64,000 bases of DNA, from the NCBI RefSeq assembly GCF_027579695.1, contig NC_083587.1, positions 4,565,501 through 4,629,500 of the forward strand, written 5' to 3'. Positions 9,451 through 21,200 of the stretch are shown piece after piece. The notes beneath the pieces are model-generated. The model was not told the DNA's origin and did no database searches. It saw only the letters and a program-made list of their open reading frames with translations. Position numbers and translations under genes: made by a program. How positions within the stretch are numbered: position 1 is the first letter of the stretch; every line of letters starts with the position of its first letter. This DNA is from Neoarius graeffei (taxonomy: Eukaryota; Chordata; Actinopteri; Siluriformes; Ariidae).

Positions 9451-12069
9451 ACCTCTGTGGTAAAAGGACAGTGGAGAATAATCACTGAGACTGTCAAGGG
9501 TTTTACAAGAAAGAGTTTCTGAACCATTTTTTTCCATTTCATAGACACCAATCTCAGGTACCCAGCTGGCAGTTTTCCCCCGTAGCAAAAGCAGGACAGT
9601 TTTTTCACATTTGATCAGAATGCTGGCTATTTCACCCAACTGCAGTTGTCCTTTGGTATATTCCTGTATCACAAGCATACCATTTGCATACTTGGTCCCT
9701 TTAACTTGTACTTTGTCTGTGACAATGGAGTTGGAGGAGTCTAGTCCAAAATCTGCAACAGCTGCCCTTATGCTAGCATCATACAGCTGTGGATAGAACC
9801 GTGTGGAGTCTGACACCTGAACCTGGGAGCTGAATAAATTTCCCTGACTCTGATAAGCTTGAAACAGCTGATGCCTATTCGCAAGTGACTTTGTGACGTT
9901 CTTGAAGTTTTGACTTGACCTAATGCATCTTTTAAAATAGCTATGTTTGCTTTCAAAGCGCATCGTCCATGTGTGTATGAGAGGACCAAAATGTAAACTC
10001 AAATCTGCATAGTGTAAAAGATAGTGGTGTTTTGGTCTCAGAGGGGAATGTGGGAACAACTCCTGCCTCATTTCCACATACTCTTCAGTCAGTACCTTCA
10101 TGTATGCAATCTGGGACTCTGAAAGGGTAGGTGCACAGACAACTTCAACTAACTCCCTGAGAAGAAGACACGCCTGCCAGACAGCATTATCAGCATCTGC
10201 AATTTTATCATACACCAAAATGGGCAGGAACTGCAATAACCACCTGTTCTGGGCTGCATGGCCACCAAGTTTTGTTCCTTTGTTTGAAATAGCATTTGGC
10301 TTGTTACTGCTTTCACCTGGAAATGAACTGAGTCTTTCATTTAATAACTTGTAACTAAACCACTTCTCGTTCTTAATTAAGTACTGCAAATACATTGCCA
10401 GATCATAGTCCACAACACCCTCGAACAAATCATGCGCTAAACAGGGCGGCAGTCCAGGCTGACAGACATGAAAATGTGACAGTTTGTTAAACACACTGTT
10501 GCCTTTAATGCCCTGATGTGTGGTCACATCCGGGTGACTCTCCAGAAACTGCACAGAGTCATTATACTCAGTAGGATCTCTTGGAGTGAAAACTGTGAGA
10601 GGATTGGCCAAAAACGCGGGTCTTGTGACAAGACAGTACCTACAGAAATACTCAGCACAACTAAAATTTTCTGTGAACCCTCCAATCATGTGGGAACCCA
10701 GATTATCTCCCATAATGCATGCAACAGTGCCTTTCAATGTCTTATCCTCAAAGGAGATGCCCTTTTCCTCCAATTCACCCAAATCTGACACAAGCTCCCT
10801 GAAAACCTTGTCCACGCCAAAATATTTACAGTCTTTCTCTGAACAAAGCAGTATTAATTGAATCTGATCAACTGTTGATCTCAGATGTGGATGTAAATTA
10901 CCAAGAGTGAAATACACAGCTAAAATTTTGTGCTTTTGCTTGGCAGATCCAAGAGGGTTAGCTACTTCAAAAGCATCCTGAAAAAGCATCACCTTTAAAC
11001 TGTCTGGGTCTGTGGCAAACATCTCATTTGACCTAACAGCATGCCCATCAGTAAAATCACGAAATACATGTATAGGCCTACCATGTTCAGCAAGGTCACC
11101 ACTGTGCATCAGCTTTTTCAACATTGCCCTGAGACTGTCAAGTAAAGGAACATAATGGTAGTGTCGCCTCTTCCCACTGTCATTGTACCCCAGTATCACT
11201 TCCACAGGGTGAACATAATTAAAGTGAGACTTAAAGTATTGCAGCCTGCGGTGGTGTGTTGTTAAAGGCCCACTGGCACATAAGGCTGCATGCAAAGGGC
11301 TCTGTTCGTATACGCTCTGTCCCAGACTTAGTAAGGTTTCATGTTGGACACCATACTGTTCCAATTTTAGGCCCAAAACTCCCATTGTGAATTCCTGCTG
11401 CACATCCTGCAGTGTTTTCATTTCATTGACAATTTCTGAAATGGTAGAGGCTGGAACTAAGTATTTAGTCTGTAAACCTAAACAAAACAGGGCCAGATTT
11501 TCAATGAACCTATCTTGTGCATTTTTGTCATTGTCTGTATTACCCTGACATACCTGACTGTGTACATCAGTGTCGGGATCTGTACTCACATATGTACTGA
11601 CCTCTGGTGTGCTGTCTGTAAGACGAGCCTGTACATCTGATAAATAAATGGAAGATATTTGGGTCGTGTTCCACCCACGATGAATCCTGGAAATATGGGA
11701 TGAGAGAGAGGTCTTCACATTAAAAGTACGACCACAGCCATCAAACGGGCACACAACATGGAGACCTTCTTGGATGTGGTCATTTAAGTGAGACACCAGC
11801 TGTTTAAGCTCTACATATTCTCTCGTGCAATAATTGAATGAACACTTTAAAGGCACAGACACACTGCGGTTCCAAGTTTGCCTAACACTTCTCTCAGGAT
11901 GGGTTCGTGACATGTGAACGGCGAGGCTGTTGAAAGAAGAAAATCTCCTACCACAATCTCTAAGCGCACACGACATACGCACATTGTTCAGGTGTCTGTG
12001 TGTTCTGCAGTGACTGACATATTCCGTGAATGACACAGACTTAAAACCACATATGCTACAGGTCAGCAT
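9403..12069 (-). CDS. C2H2 zinc-finger transposase-like ORF
   Basis: An intact frame of 888 codons begins at ATG 12069-12067 in a strong context (GCCACCATGC); in-frame codons further upstream lack an ATG. Four C2H2 fingers occupy residues 4-24, 34-57, 76-98 and 107-130. Downstream are features shared by a large set of teleost and cnidarian transposase-like proteins: MGDNLGSHMIGGFTENF followed by CAEYFCRYCL, CLAHDLFEGVVDYDLAMYL, and a C-terminal KHHYLLHYADLSLHFGP with MRFESKHSYFK. The CLAHDLFEG region resembles the PPDxMHDxxEG motif of CACTA-type transposases, which agrees with the CACTG terminus at 12740. The last codons overlap the SAM exon in another frame, so a small intron near 9456-9505 is likely. 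Catalytic residues were not assigned. Confidence 0.7.
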   Translation of the reverse strand: MLTCSICGFKSVSFTEYVSHCRTHRHLNNVRMSCALRDCGRRFSSFNSLAVHMSRTHPERSVRQTWNRSVSVPLKCSFNYCTREYVELKQLVSHLNDHIQEGLHVVCPFDGCGRTFNVKTSLSSHISRIHRGWNTTQISSIYLSDVQARLTDSTPEVSTYVSTDPDTDVHSQVCQGNTDNDKNAQDRFIENLALFCLGLQTKYLVPASTISEIVNEMKTLQDVQQEFTMGVLGLKLEQYGVQHETLLSLGQSVYEQSPLHAALCASGPLTTHHRRLQYFKSHFNYVHPVEVILGYNDSGKRRHYHYVPLLDSLRAMLKKLMHSGDLAEHGRPIHVFRDFTDGHAVRSNEMFATDPDSLKVMLFQDAFEVANPLGSAKQKHKILAVYFTLGNLHPHLRSTVDQIQLILLCSEKDCKYFGVDKVFRELVSDLGELEEKGISFEDKTLKGTVACIMGDNLGSHMIGGFTENFSCAEYFCRYCLVTRPAFLANPLTVFTPRDPTEYNDSVQFLESHPDVTTHQGIKGNSVFNKLSHFHVCQPGLPPCLAHDLFEGVVDYDLAMYLQYLIKNEKWFSYKLLNERLSSFPGESSNKPNAISNKGTKLGGHAAQNRWLLQFLPILVYDKIADADNAVWQACLLLRELVEVVCAPTLSESQIAYMKVLTEEYVEMRQELFPHSPLRPKHHYLLHYADLSLHFGPLIHTWTMRFESKHSYFKRCIRSSQNFKNVTKSLANRHQLFQAYQSQGNLFSSQVQVSDSTRFYPQLYDASIRAAVADFGLDSSNSIVTDKVQVKGTKYANGMLVIQEYTKGQLQLGEIASILIKCEKTVLLLLRGKTASWVPEIGVYEMEKNGSETLSCKTLDSLSDYSPLSFYHRGARLLSPLRHLPQWRL

Positions 12070-12110
12070 GGTGGCAGGCAAATGGGACTGTGGCAAGTCC
12101 AACTTGATTT

Positions 12111-12180
12111 TAACTGAATAGATGGTTAATAGCTATATTCTCGTTAACGGCAATATAGCTATTAACCGTCTGTTCAGTTA
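12111..12180. repeat. 70-bp hairpin upstream of the transposase start
   Basis: Arms 12111-12139 and 12152-12180 pair at 27 of 29 positions (TAACTGAA...GGTTAATAGCTATATT) around a 12-base loop. It lies 42 bp upstream of the start codon. It could be a small palindromic insertion or a control element; the sequence alone does not say. Confidence 0.75.
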
Positions 12181-12589
12181 CCAACATGAGCCTTGCTGAG
12201 CTAACTTAGCTAGCAACTTGGGCGGCCAAACGGATTGTGGACACTAAAAATTAAGTAAAAGCGAAACAGGACAACAGAGTCATGATAATGTAGACAAAAC
12301 TATAACGTATGTTGTAAGTCTATAGAAATCCGATACCCTACATTTACAAGATGTAGATCCTAGCCTATTAAGACATCACAAGTTGGCTGGTAATCTTGAC
12401 CGCTCTGATAGCTGTGTCGTGGAAGATATTAAAAAAGACTAGACTCACGACATGATTCCAGGCTGTAGCTGATTAAATTGAACTACATACAAAGATGATT
12501 TGATTAACTGTGTAACTTATTATTAATAATACTATTTACCACAGAAGTGCAGTACTCCAACTCACTCAGACAGCAGAGAGCAAGCAAGC

Positions 12590-13500
<911 letters not shown>

Positions 13501-15235
13501 AGTTATAACCTGAACACGAATCACTTTGCGCCACTAGAACCCTAATCACTTTGTACGGTTACAACCCTAAAAATCATCACTTTGTGCAGCCGTGAAGCGA
13601 ACAGGAATCACTTTGTGCAGCCGTGAAGCGAACAGGAATCACTTTGTGCAGCCGTGAAGCGAACAGGAATCACTTTGTGCAGCCGTGAAGCGAACAGGAA
13701 TCACTTTGTGCAGCCGTGAAGCTAACAGGAATCACTTTGTGCAGCCGTGAAGCTAACAGGAATCACTTTGTGCAGCCGTGAAGCTAACAGGAATCACTTT
13801 GTGCAGCCGTGAAGCTAACAGGAATCACTTTGTGCAGCCGTGAAGCTAACAGGAATCACTTTGTGCAGCCGTGAAGCTAACAGGAATCACTTTGTGCAGC
13901 CGTGAAGCTAACAGGAATCACTTTGTGCAGCCGTGAAGCTAACAGGAATCACTTTGTGCAGCCGTGAAGCTAACAGGAATCACTTTGTGCAGCCGTGAAG
14001 CTAACAGGAATCACTTTGTGCAGCCGTGAAGCTAACAGGAATCACTTTGTGCAGCCGTGAAGCTAACAGGAATCACTTTGTGCAGCCGTGAAGCTAACAG
14101 GAATCACTTTGTGCAGCCGTGAAGCTAACAGGAATCACTTTGTGCAGCCGTGAAGCAAACAGGAATCACTTTGTGCAGCCGTGAAGCGAACATGAATCAC
14201 TTTGTGCAGCCGTGAAGCGAACATGAATCACTTTGTGCAGCCGTGAAGCTAACATGAATCACTTTGTGCAGCCGTGAAGCGAACATGAATCACTTTGTGC
14301 AGCCGTGAAGCTAACATGAATCACTTTGTGCAGCCGTGAAGCTAACATGAATCACTTTGTGCAGCTGTGAAGCTCACATGAATCACTTTGTGCAGCTATG
14401 AAGCTAACATGACTCACTTTGTGCAGCTATGAAGCAAACATGAATCACTTAGTGCCAGAGATGGGACCAAGTCACACATGTGCAAGTCTCAAGTAAGTCT
14501 CAAGTCTTAACCTTCAAGTCCCAAGTAAGTCCCAAGTCTTTTTTGTCTTGGGCAAGTCAAGTCACAGGCTATGTCAAGTCAAGTCCTATAATAAGTCAAG
14601 TCATGTCACCTTAAGCGTATTAGCGTAATTTTAGCAGCAGAATATGAATTTAATACATTGAAAAGGCAATACATAAGTAAATGTCAGTAAACATCCCTGG
14701 CACATGTGCCCAACCTGTTAAATATTTGCATTTTAAATACTCATGTTCTGTAAAATACATAAAACAAAACAGTAATAATATCACAAAGTTATGTATTGAT
14801 GACAAAATTGATTGCAAGATTGAAAGCCAACTAAGTTTCTCACATTGTCATCAGCCAACAAGAAAAATAAACAGAGAATTGGCATTCTGTTATGTGTGTA
14901 GTTAAAAGAGGGTAGGACGACACCTTGGGTTAACAGGGGCATGAGCTCCTCCAATCTCTAATGATGTCAGATGAGATGATTATTATTAATAAGATACACG
15001 TGGAGAAACCTGAAGTGACTTCGATGTATGTTTGCGCCAGTAAAAAAAACCCAAAGGATAGAGAAATGTGTCAGACATAATTTAGGTCTCAAAAAGAAGA
15101 CCTGTTCGCCCGTGCAAAAGTGACATCATCTTACCCCATATGACAAGCTACAGAGGTGTGTGCAAAAGCGCTCTCTCGCTCTCTCCCTCTCCGAGGCTGC
15201 CTCAGCCTGTGCGGAGCGTGGACATACGACTTTGG

Positions 15236-15646
15236 CGCGGGAGTCTTGGTTCCCGCTATAATAGATTGTTACGAAAATAAATGTTAAATGAAATATGCAT
15301 CCCGCGCATTCCTTTCCACAGGAACTTTGCTCACAACGTTTCGGTCGTGGCTAATGCACTGTCCTCCTTACCACAAGTGCAACGTTTCAGGAACAATACG
15401 GAAAGGACAGCGCGGGATTCATCTTTCCTTGAACAATTACCCAGAGACTTTTTAAATTACCTCACTGGGAAATATCCAATGCACCTGTTCAGTTACAGAG
15501 TTGTGCTCTCTAAATTGTAGTCATTCAAACCATTGTTTTGGCGGCCTGGTAGCCTGATATACTAAATGTAAATTCACGGTTTGGATGACTGCACAATTTA
15601 TTTTCGTAACACTGTGTTACAGCGGGAACCGAGACTCCCACGCACA
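15236..15646. mobile_element. MITE with about 45-bp inverted ends
   Basis: Left end GGGAGTCTTGGTTCCCGCT with TGTTACGAAAATAAAT mirrors right end ATTTATTTTCGTAACA with AGCGGGAACCGAGACTCCC. The interior (15281-15520) has an open frame of 79 codons that I do not recognise; its start is a plain ATG and there is no support for expression. Target duplications are unclear. Confidence 0.65.
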
Positions 15647-16235
15647 GTCAGCCTATTTTGCAGAGTTTAGTATTGCTGCTAGCCTGTATTCAAACAGCGA
15701 GTGGCATGCCGGTGAATCCAAATCGTGGCGCTTTTTTCAATAGTGCATGATAGGCAGTGGGACGGAGTTTTCTTTTCTTTTTTGATCGGGTAGTGTGACG
15801 AAAAAAATGTGCAGGTTGCTGCACTGCTATTTCAAACAGCTATGATAAACTCCCCTGCCTCTATGCCCTATGGACAGTCTGGCTAATGTACACGAACACA
15901 CACGAATTTGTACTGCTCATGAACGTGTACATGTTCACAAGCTGACCATTAGCTTAACCCTGAAACAGAACAACAGGGTAGGAAGCTGCTTATGTTATTC
16001 AGCATCACGACTGCAAAGTGCACAATCAACTTACTACTACTGATATACAATATCATTAAACTTGACGTAACTACATTGCTTACCAGCATTCACATAAGAA
16101 TTTCACAATAATAAGCTGAATCCCTAGCTACATCTGCAACGGCTAAAATCCTCCTACCGCTCGCTCTCGTGGCTAACATTGGCTAACGAGGAGTTTAGCT
16201 GCTATCACCAAATAACAACACATTAATAAACTTAC

Positions 16236-16321
16236 TGGGCAGAATGGATCTTCAAATGCCGGACAAAATTGGAGGTCATGGTCTGGCTGTCAGAAATCGT
16301 CACGTTGCAAATCTTGCACTG
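16236..16321 (-). pseudogene. BED-type zinc-finger exon remnant of the outer hAT
   Basis: The minus-strand frame reads CKICNVTISDSQTMTSNFVR then HLKIH, giving the Cys-X2-Cys and His-X4-His spacing of a BED finger, followed by a good splice donor (A then GTAAGT at 16235-16230). The upstream frame is interrupted by stops and by the inner hAT inserted at 16348, so the gene is dead. Confidence 0.55.
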
Positions 16322-16668
16322 CGCCGTTCATCATTTACCCTCTAGGCCAGGGGTCACCAAACTACAGCCCATGGGCCAGATCCGGCCCGCCACCCCCCTT
16401 TGACCGGCCCCCCAGCTCCTCTGCCCCCCAGCACTTGAACCGGCCCAATGAGGCAATCCCCAAAAGTGGTCATGGCCTATTTTTTTAAATTGCTTTTTGG
16501 CAAATAATAACATGTCTGCATCTTGTATTTTGTTGACTTTATCAATTAAAATTGATATTTAGTTATAAAATGAACTATTCATATTTTCCGAATTTTCGTC
16601 ATATGCTCGCGATCAAGCAGTGACAGGCAGCGCATGCGCAGAGAACTGTCAGTGTTCAGGACAGCAAA

Positions 16669-17240
16669 ATGGCTAGCGGTAAGCGAAAAGCTGACAAAGA
16701 GTGCAGAGTTTTTAAAGAACAGTGGACCACCGATTATTTTTTCGTTCAGTGTAAGGACCGTGCAGTTTATCTTGTATGTAAAGAAAGTGTGCCGATTTTC
16801 AAAGAATATAATCTGCGTCATCACTATGAAACCCGCCACAAAGAGTATGCTAGTTTGCGAGGGCAAACAAGAGAAGACAGGATTCGGAGGATGAAATGCT
16901 ACTGGCTGCACAACAGAATGTATTCCTTCGCCAAACCCAGATCAACCAGGCTGCTGTCTGAGCTAGCTATAAGGTAGCTCACCTACTAGCTACCCATGGA
17001 AAGCCGTTTACTGATGGGGACTTTGTTAAAGTATGCATGCTTGCTGTGGCCGAGGAGGTGTGTCCCGACAAGAAGGATGCACTCAATGCGGTGAGTCTCT
17101 CCACACCTACTATGACCAGGCGAACCGAAGATTTGGGGGACAACGTGTATGACCAGCTGAATGAGAGAGCGTCAGAATTCGAGTTTTTTGCTTTGGCCAT
17201 GGATGAGAGCAATGACGTGCAGGACACAGCACAACTGCTG
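16669..17240 (+). pseudogene. hAT transposase, N-terminal part (GTF2IRD2-like)
   Basis: The frame from ATG 16669 reads MASGKRKADKECRVFKEQWT, then VYLVCKESVPIFKEYNLRHH and YETRHKEY, a BED-like zinc finger as in the GTF2IRD2/ZBED5 group of hAT proteins. A stop follows at 16975. Homology resumes in another frame with VAEEVCPDKKDALNAVSLST, then FEFFALAMDESNDVQDTAQLL, including the first catalytic Asp region (DES). It ends there, at another stop. The C-terminal half is absent here, although a C-terminal fragment of the same group lies at 27371-28057. Confidence 0.8.
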
Positions 17241-17854
17241 TGATCTATTGCTCATATTATAATTTCACTGTTTTTTAAAATGTATTTATTTTATAGGCCT
17301 ATTTATTTGACCTTTATTAAGTGCTGCATACAATTATTATTTATATTATTAATAATATCAACAGGCCTACCTACAATTTATAATTTTCCACTCATCTTTG
17401 CCAGTGTCAATCACCTCAAATAGGCAGATGTTTCTTACCTTGACAGCTTCGATATTATTTTTATTAGAAAATAAATAAATGGAATATCTGTGGTATTTCA
17501 AATTAAAACAAAGTGTGAAGACTTGATTACTACTTTTGCAAACCACTAGTAAAGATAAACAAATATGTGCCAGGAATCAAGTGTTGATATAGTAGTATGG
17601 ATATAGTAGTGGGGATGGCTGTGCCAGGCTAGTAATCTCTACTACACACTGACTACGTTTACATGCACGTCCAAATCGAGCTGCTGTTGGTAATCGAGCA
17701 AAGGGTCCCAGCAGGGGTGCCAGAGAAATCCAATCCTACATGCACAAGTGAAATCGGGCTATTGTGCAAGGTGCATTGTGCACCCGAGCCACACGTGGCG
17801 CTACACGCCCCATCGTGTTGGTACACTTCCGGTTGTCGTCATGAAGAAGAGCTA

Positions 17855-17944
17855 TAGTGTTGCCAGATACTGCTGACGTTTTCCAGCCCAAAACATGTTC
17901 AAATCCGCTAAAATGAACTTAAAACCCCCAATCTGGCAACACTA
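17855..17944. mobile_element. 90-bp MITE, copy 1
   Basis: Perfect inverted ends TAGTGTTGCCAGAT and ATCTGGCAACACTA enclose 62 bp. A relative with the same ends and CTGGAAAACGTCAGCAG lies in opposite orientation at 38276-38366. Confidence 0.75.
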
Positions 17945-18169
17945 GCAGTTCCGTGTTCAAGCTGTTAGGCTTGCTCTAACAGACTATGGCTACAAACTGT
18001 CCGGCGCAGACCACTGCTTTGTAAGACAACTTATTTTGCACAATAATATTTTTCTAAAGTCCATTTTTTGCTTACAAAAAATTTTTTTTTGCTTACAATT
18101 TAACTTATGTCTTAATAAACACACAAAAAGTTCAATTGTTTTGTTTTTATTGACATTCTTCAGATATTG

Positions 18170-18170
18170 G

Positions 18171-18226
<56 letters not shown>
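18170..18226. repeat. (CA)n(TA)n(CA)n microsatellite
   Basis: An uninterrupted TA run is flanked by CA runs. Open frames across it are repeat artefacts. Confidence 0.9.
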
Positions 18227-18227
<1 letters not shown>

Positions 18228-21200
18228 AATACAATGACTTGTTTATGTACACAATTCACAGCTATGCAACAGCTGTACAGATGTATTTGGTGATACAGTA
18301 AGTGAGCTAAATTTTAACAGTGCAAACAATGCCACAAAAAGAAAAGATAAATGCCGTTGTCATGATTCGTTGTCATGCTGACCGAGGCTGTTGTGTTTCC
18401 CGCTTGTGGTCCCGTCACTTCCGGAAGTAGCTCGACAACTAGCTCGATAGGGTATACATGCACAATGTAGCTCGGCAGAAATCGCATAAACTAGGTCGTG
18501 TAGCTCGATTCCGAGAAATCAAGTTCGGTTCAATTTCAGCCGAATTAAGGTGTATACATGGCATTTTGAACTTCGATTTCAGTCGAGCAACGGCAGAAAT
18601 TCGATTCTCTCTATGTGCATGTAAACATAGTGAATGAGGCCTGCTGGTGGTCATATTTGTCTGGGTCATACAATTCTATGTGATATAGCTGACCCGACCC
18701 CGGCCCCCATCACAGTCAGGAATGACAATGTGGCCCCCAGAGAAAAAAGTTTGGTGACCCCTGTTCTAGGCAGTAGCCCTTGAAGCCAAAAGTGATTACT
18801 CTTGGGATGGCTGACATGATGATATGATGTGAAATCTGTGAACACATCGTGGCATGGGGTGTGGTATATAGCCCACGCAGAGAGCGTGCCTGATGGACAG
18901 GGCGGTGACAACGCAACGGCAGTGCAATCAAAATTAGTGAAGTATGTGCATATTACATTTTATTTTCACAATAAAAACACGATGGAAATAACACTCAAGT
19001 CACTAAAGTCATCGTGTGTCAAGTCAAGTCCCGAGTCTTAAACTTCCAATTCCGAGTCAAGTCTCAAGTATTTTCATGTTTTGTCAAGTCAAGTCACAAG
19101 TCATGAAAACAGTGACTCGAGTCAACTCGAGTCCAAGCCCACAAGTCTCAAGTCCCCACCTCTGCTTAGTGCAGCCATGAAGCAAACATGAATCACTTTG
19201 TGCAGCCATGAAGCGAACATGAATGACAATGTGCAGCCGTGAAGCTAACAGGAATCACTTTGTGCAGCCGTGAAGCTAACAGGAATCACTTTGTGCAGCC
19301 GTGAAGCTAAAAGGAATCACTTTGTGCAGATATGAAGTGACATGAATCACATAATGCAGCCATGAAGCTAACAGGAATAACGTTTTGCAACCGTGAAGCT
19401 AACAGGAATAACTTTGTGCAGCCGTGAAGCTAACATGAATAACTTTGTGCAGCCGTGAAGCTAACATGAATCACTTTGTGCAACCGTGAAGCTAACAGGA
19501 TTCACTTTGTGCAGCCGTGACGCGAACAGGAATAACTTTGTGCAGCCGTGAAGCTAACATGAATCACTTTGTGCAGCCGTGAAGCTAACATGCATCACTT
19601 TGTGCAGCTATGAAGCTAACATTAATCGCATTGTGCAGCTATGAAGCTAACATGAGTCACTTTGTGCAGCCATGAAGCGAACATGAATCACTTTGGGCAG
19701 CTGTGAAGCTAACAGGAATCACTTTGTGCAGCCGTGAAGCTAACAGGACTCACTTTGAGCAGCCGTGAAGCTAACATGTCGCACTTTGTGCAGCTATGAA
19801 GCTAACATGAATCACTATGTGCAGCCGTGAAGCTAACATGTCGCACATTGTGCAGATATGAAGCTAACATGTCTCACTTTGTGCAGATATGAAGCTAACA
19901 TGTCTCACTTTGTGCAGCTATGAAGCTAACATGTCTCACTTTGTGCAGCTATGAAGCTAACATGAGTCACTTTGTGCAGCCGTGAAGCTAACATGTTGCA
20001 CATTGAACAGATATGAAGCTAACATGTCTCACTTTGTGCAGCTATGAAGCTAACATGTCTCACTTTGTGCAGCTATGAAGCGAACATGAATCACTTTGGG
20101 CAGCCGTGAAGCTAACATGACTCACTGTGTGCAGCCGTGAAGCTAACATGACTCACTTTGTGCAGCCGTGAAGCTAATATGTCGCACTTTCTGCAGCTAT
20201 GAAGCTATCATGTCTCACTTTGTGCAGCGCTGAAGCTAACATGAGTCAATTTGTGCAGCCATGAAGCGAACATGAATCACTATGTGCAGCCATGAAGCTA
20301 ACATGAATCACTTTGTGCAGCCGTGAAGCTAACATGAATCACTTTGTGCAGCCGTAAAGCTAACATGACTCACTTTGTGCAGCCGTGAAGCTAATATGTC
20401 GCACTTTCTGCAGCTATGAAGCTAACATGTCTCACTTTGTGCAGCGCTGAAGCTAACATGAGTCAATTTGTGCAGCCATGAAGCGAACATGAATCACTTT
20501 GTGCAGCCGTGAAGCTAACATGACTCGCTTTGTGCAGCTATGAAGCTAACATGAATTACTTTGTGCAGCCGTGAAACGAACATGACTCACTTTGTGCAGC
20601 TATGAAGCTAGCATGTCTCACTTTGTGCAGCAGTGAAGCTAACATGACTCACTTTGTGCAGCTATGAAGCTAGAATGTCTCACTTTGTGCAGCTGTGAAG
20701 TGAACATGACTCACGTTGTGGAGCTGTGAAGCTAGAATGTCTCACTTTGTGCAGCTGTGAAGTGAACATTAATTGCATTGTGCAGCTATGAAGCTAACAT
20801 GAGTCACTTTGTGCAGCCATGAAGCGAACATGAATCACTTAGGGCAGCTGTGAAGCTAACATGAATCAATTTGGGCAGCCGTGAAGCTAACAGGAATCAC
20901 TTTGTGCAGCCGTGAAGCTAACATGACTCACTTTGTGCAGCTGTGAAGCTAACATGTCTCACTTTGTGCAGCTATGAAGCTAACATGAGTCACTTTGTGC
21001 AGCCGTGAAGCTAACATGAGTCACTTTGTGCAGCCGTGAAGCTAACATGAGTCACTTTGTGCAGCCGTGAAGCTAACATGAGTCACTTTGTGCAGCCGTG
21101 AAGCTAGTATGTCTCACTTTGTGCAGCCGTGAAGCTAACATGACTCACTTTGTGCAGCCGTGAAGCTAACATGACTCACTTTGTGCAGCCGTGAAGCTAA

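Larger units (their letters stand above)
17647..18636. mobile_element. TIR element inside the inner hAT
   Basis: Left end CACTGACTACGTTTACATGCAC and right end complement CATTCACTATGTTTACATGCAC match at about 18 of 22 positions. Next to the ends are several GCTCGATT/AATCGAGC motifs in both orientations. The interior is non-coding and holds a second small MITE (17855-17944) and a TA/CA microsatellite. The superfamily was not determined. Confidence 0.6.
16348..18763 (+). mobile_element. hAT element (inner), nested in the outer hAT
   Basis: Terminal inverted repeats CAGGGGTCACCAAACTAC (16348) and the complement of CAGGGGTCACCAAACTTT (18763) are flanked by an 8-bp duplication, CTCTAGGC at 16340-16347 and TTCTAGGC at 18764-18771, with one mismatch. 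It carries the start of a GTF2IRD2/ZBED-type transposase on the plus strand, and a further TIR element near its right end. Confidence 0.85.
14456..19164. mobile_element. hAT element (outer), inserted in the 31-bp array
   Basis: The ends are inverted: CAGAGATGGGACCAAGTCA at 14456 and the complement of CAGAGGTGGGGACTTGAGAC at 19164. The 8-bp target duplication CTTAGTGC is exact (14448-14455 and 19165-19172), as expected for hAT. Both ends are rich in CAAGTC/AAGTCT repeats (14480-14610, 19010-19160). Most of the interior is non-coding or later insertions. A BED-finger exon at 16236-16321 is the only coding trace attributable to this element. Confidence 0.9.
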
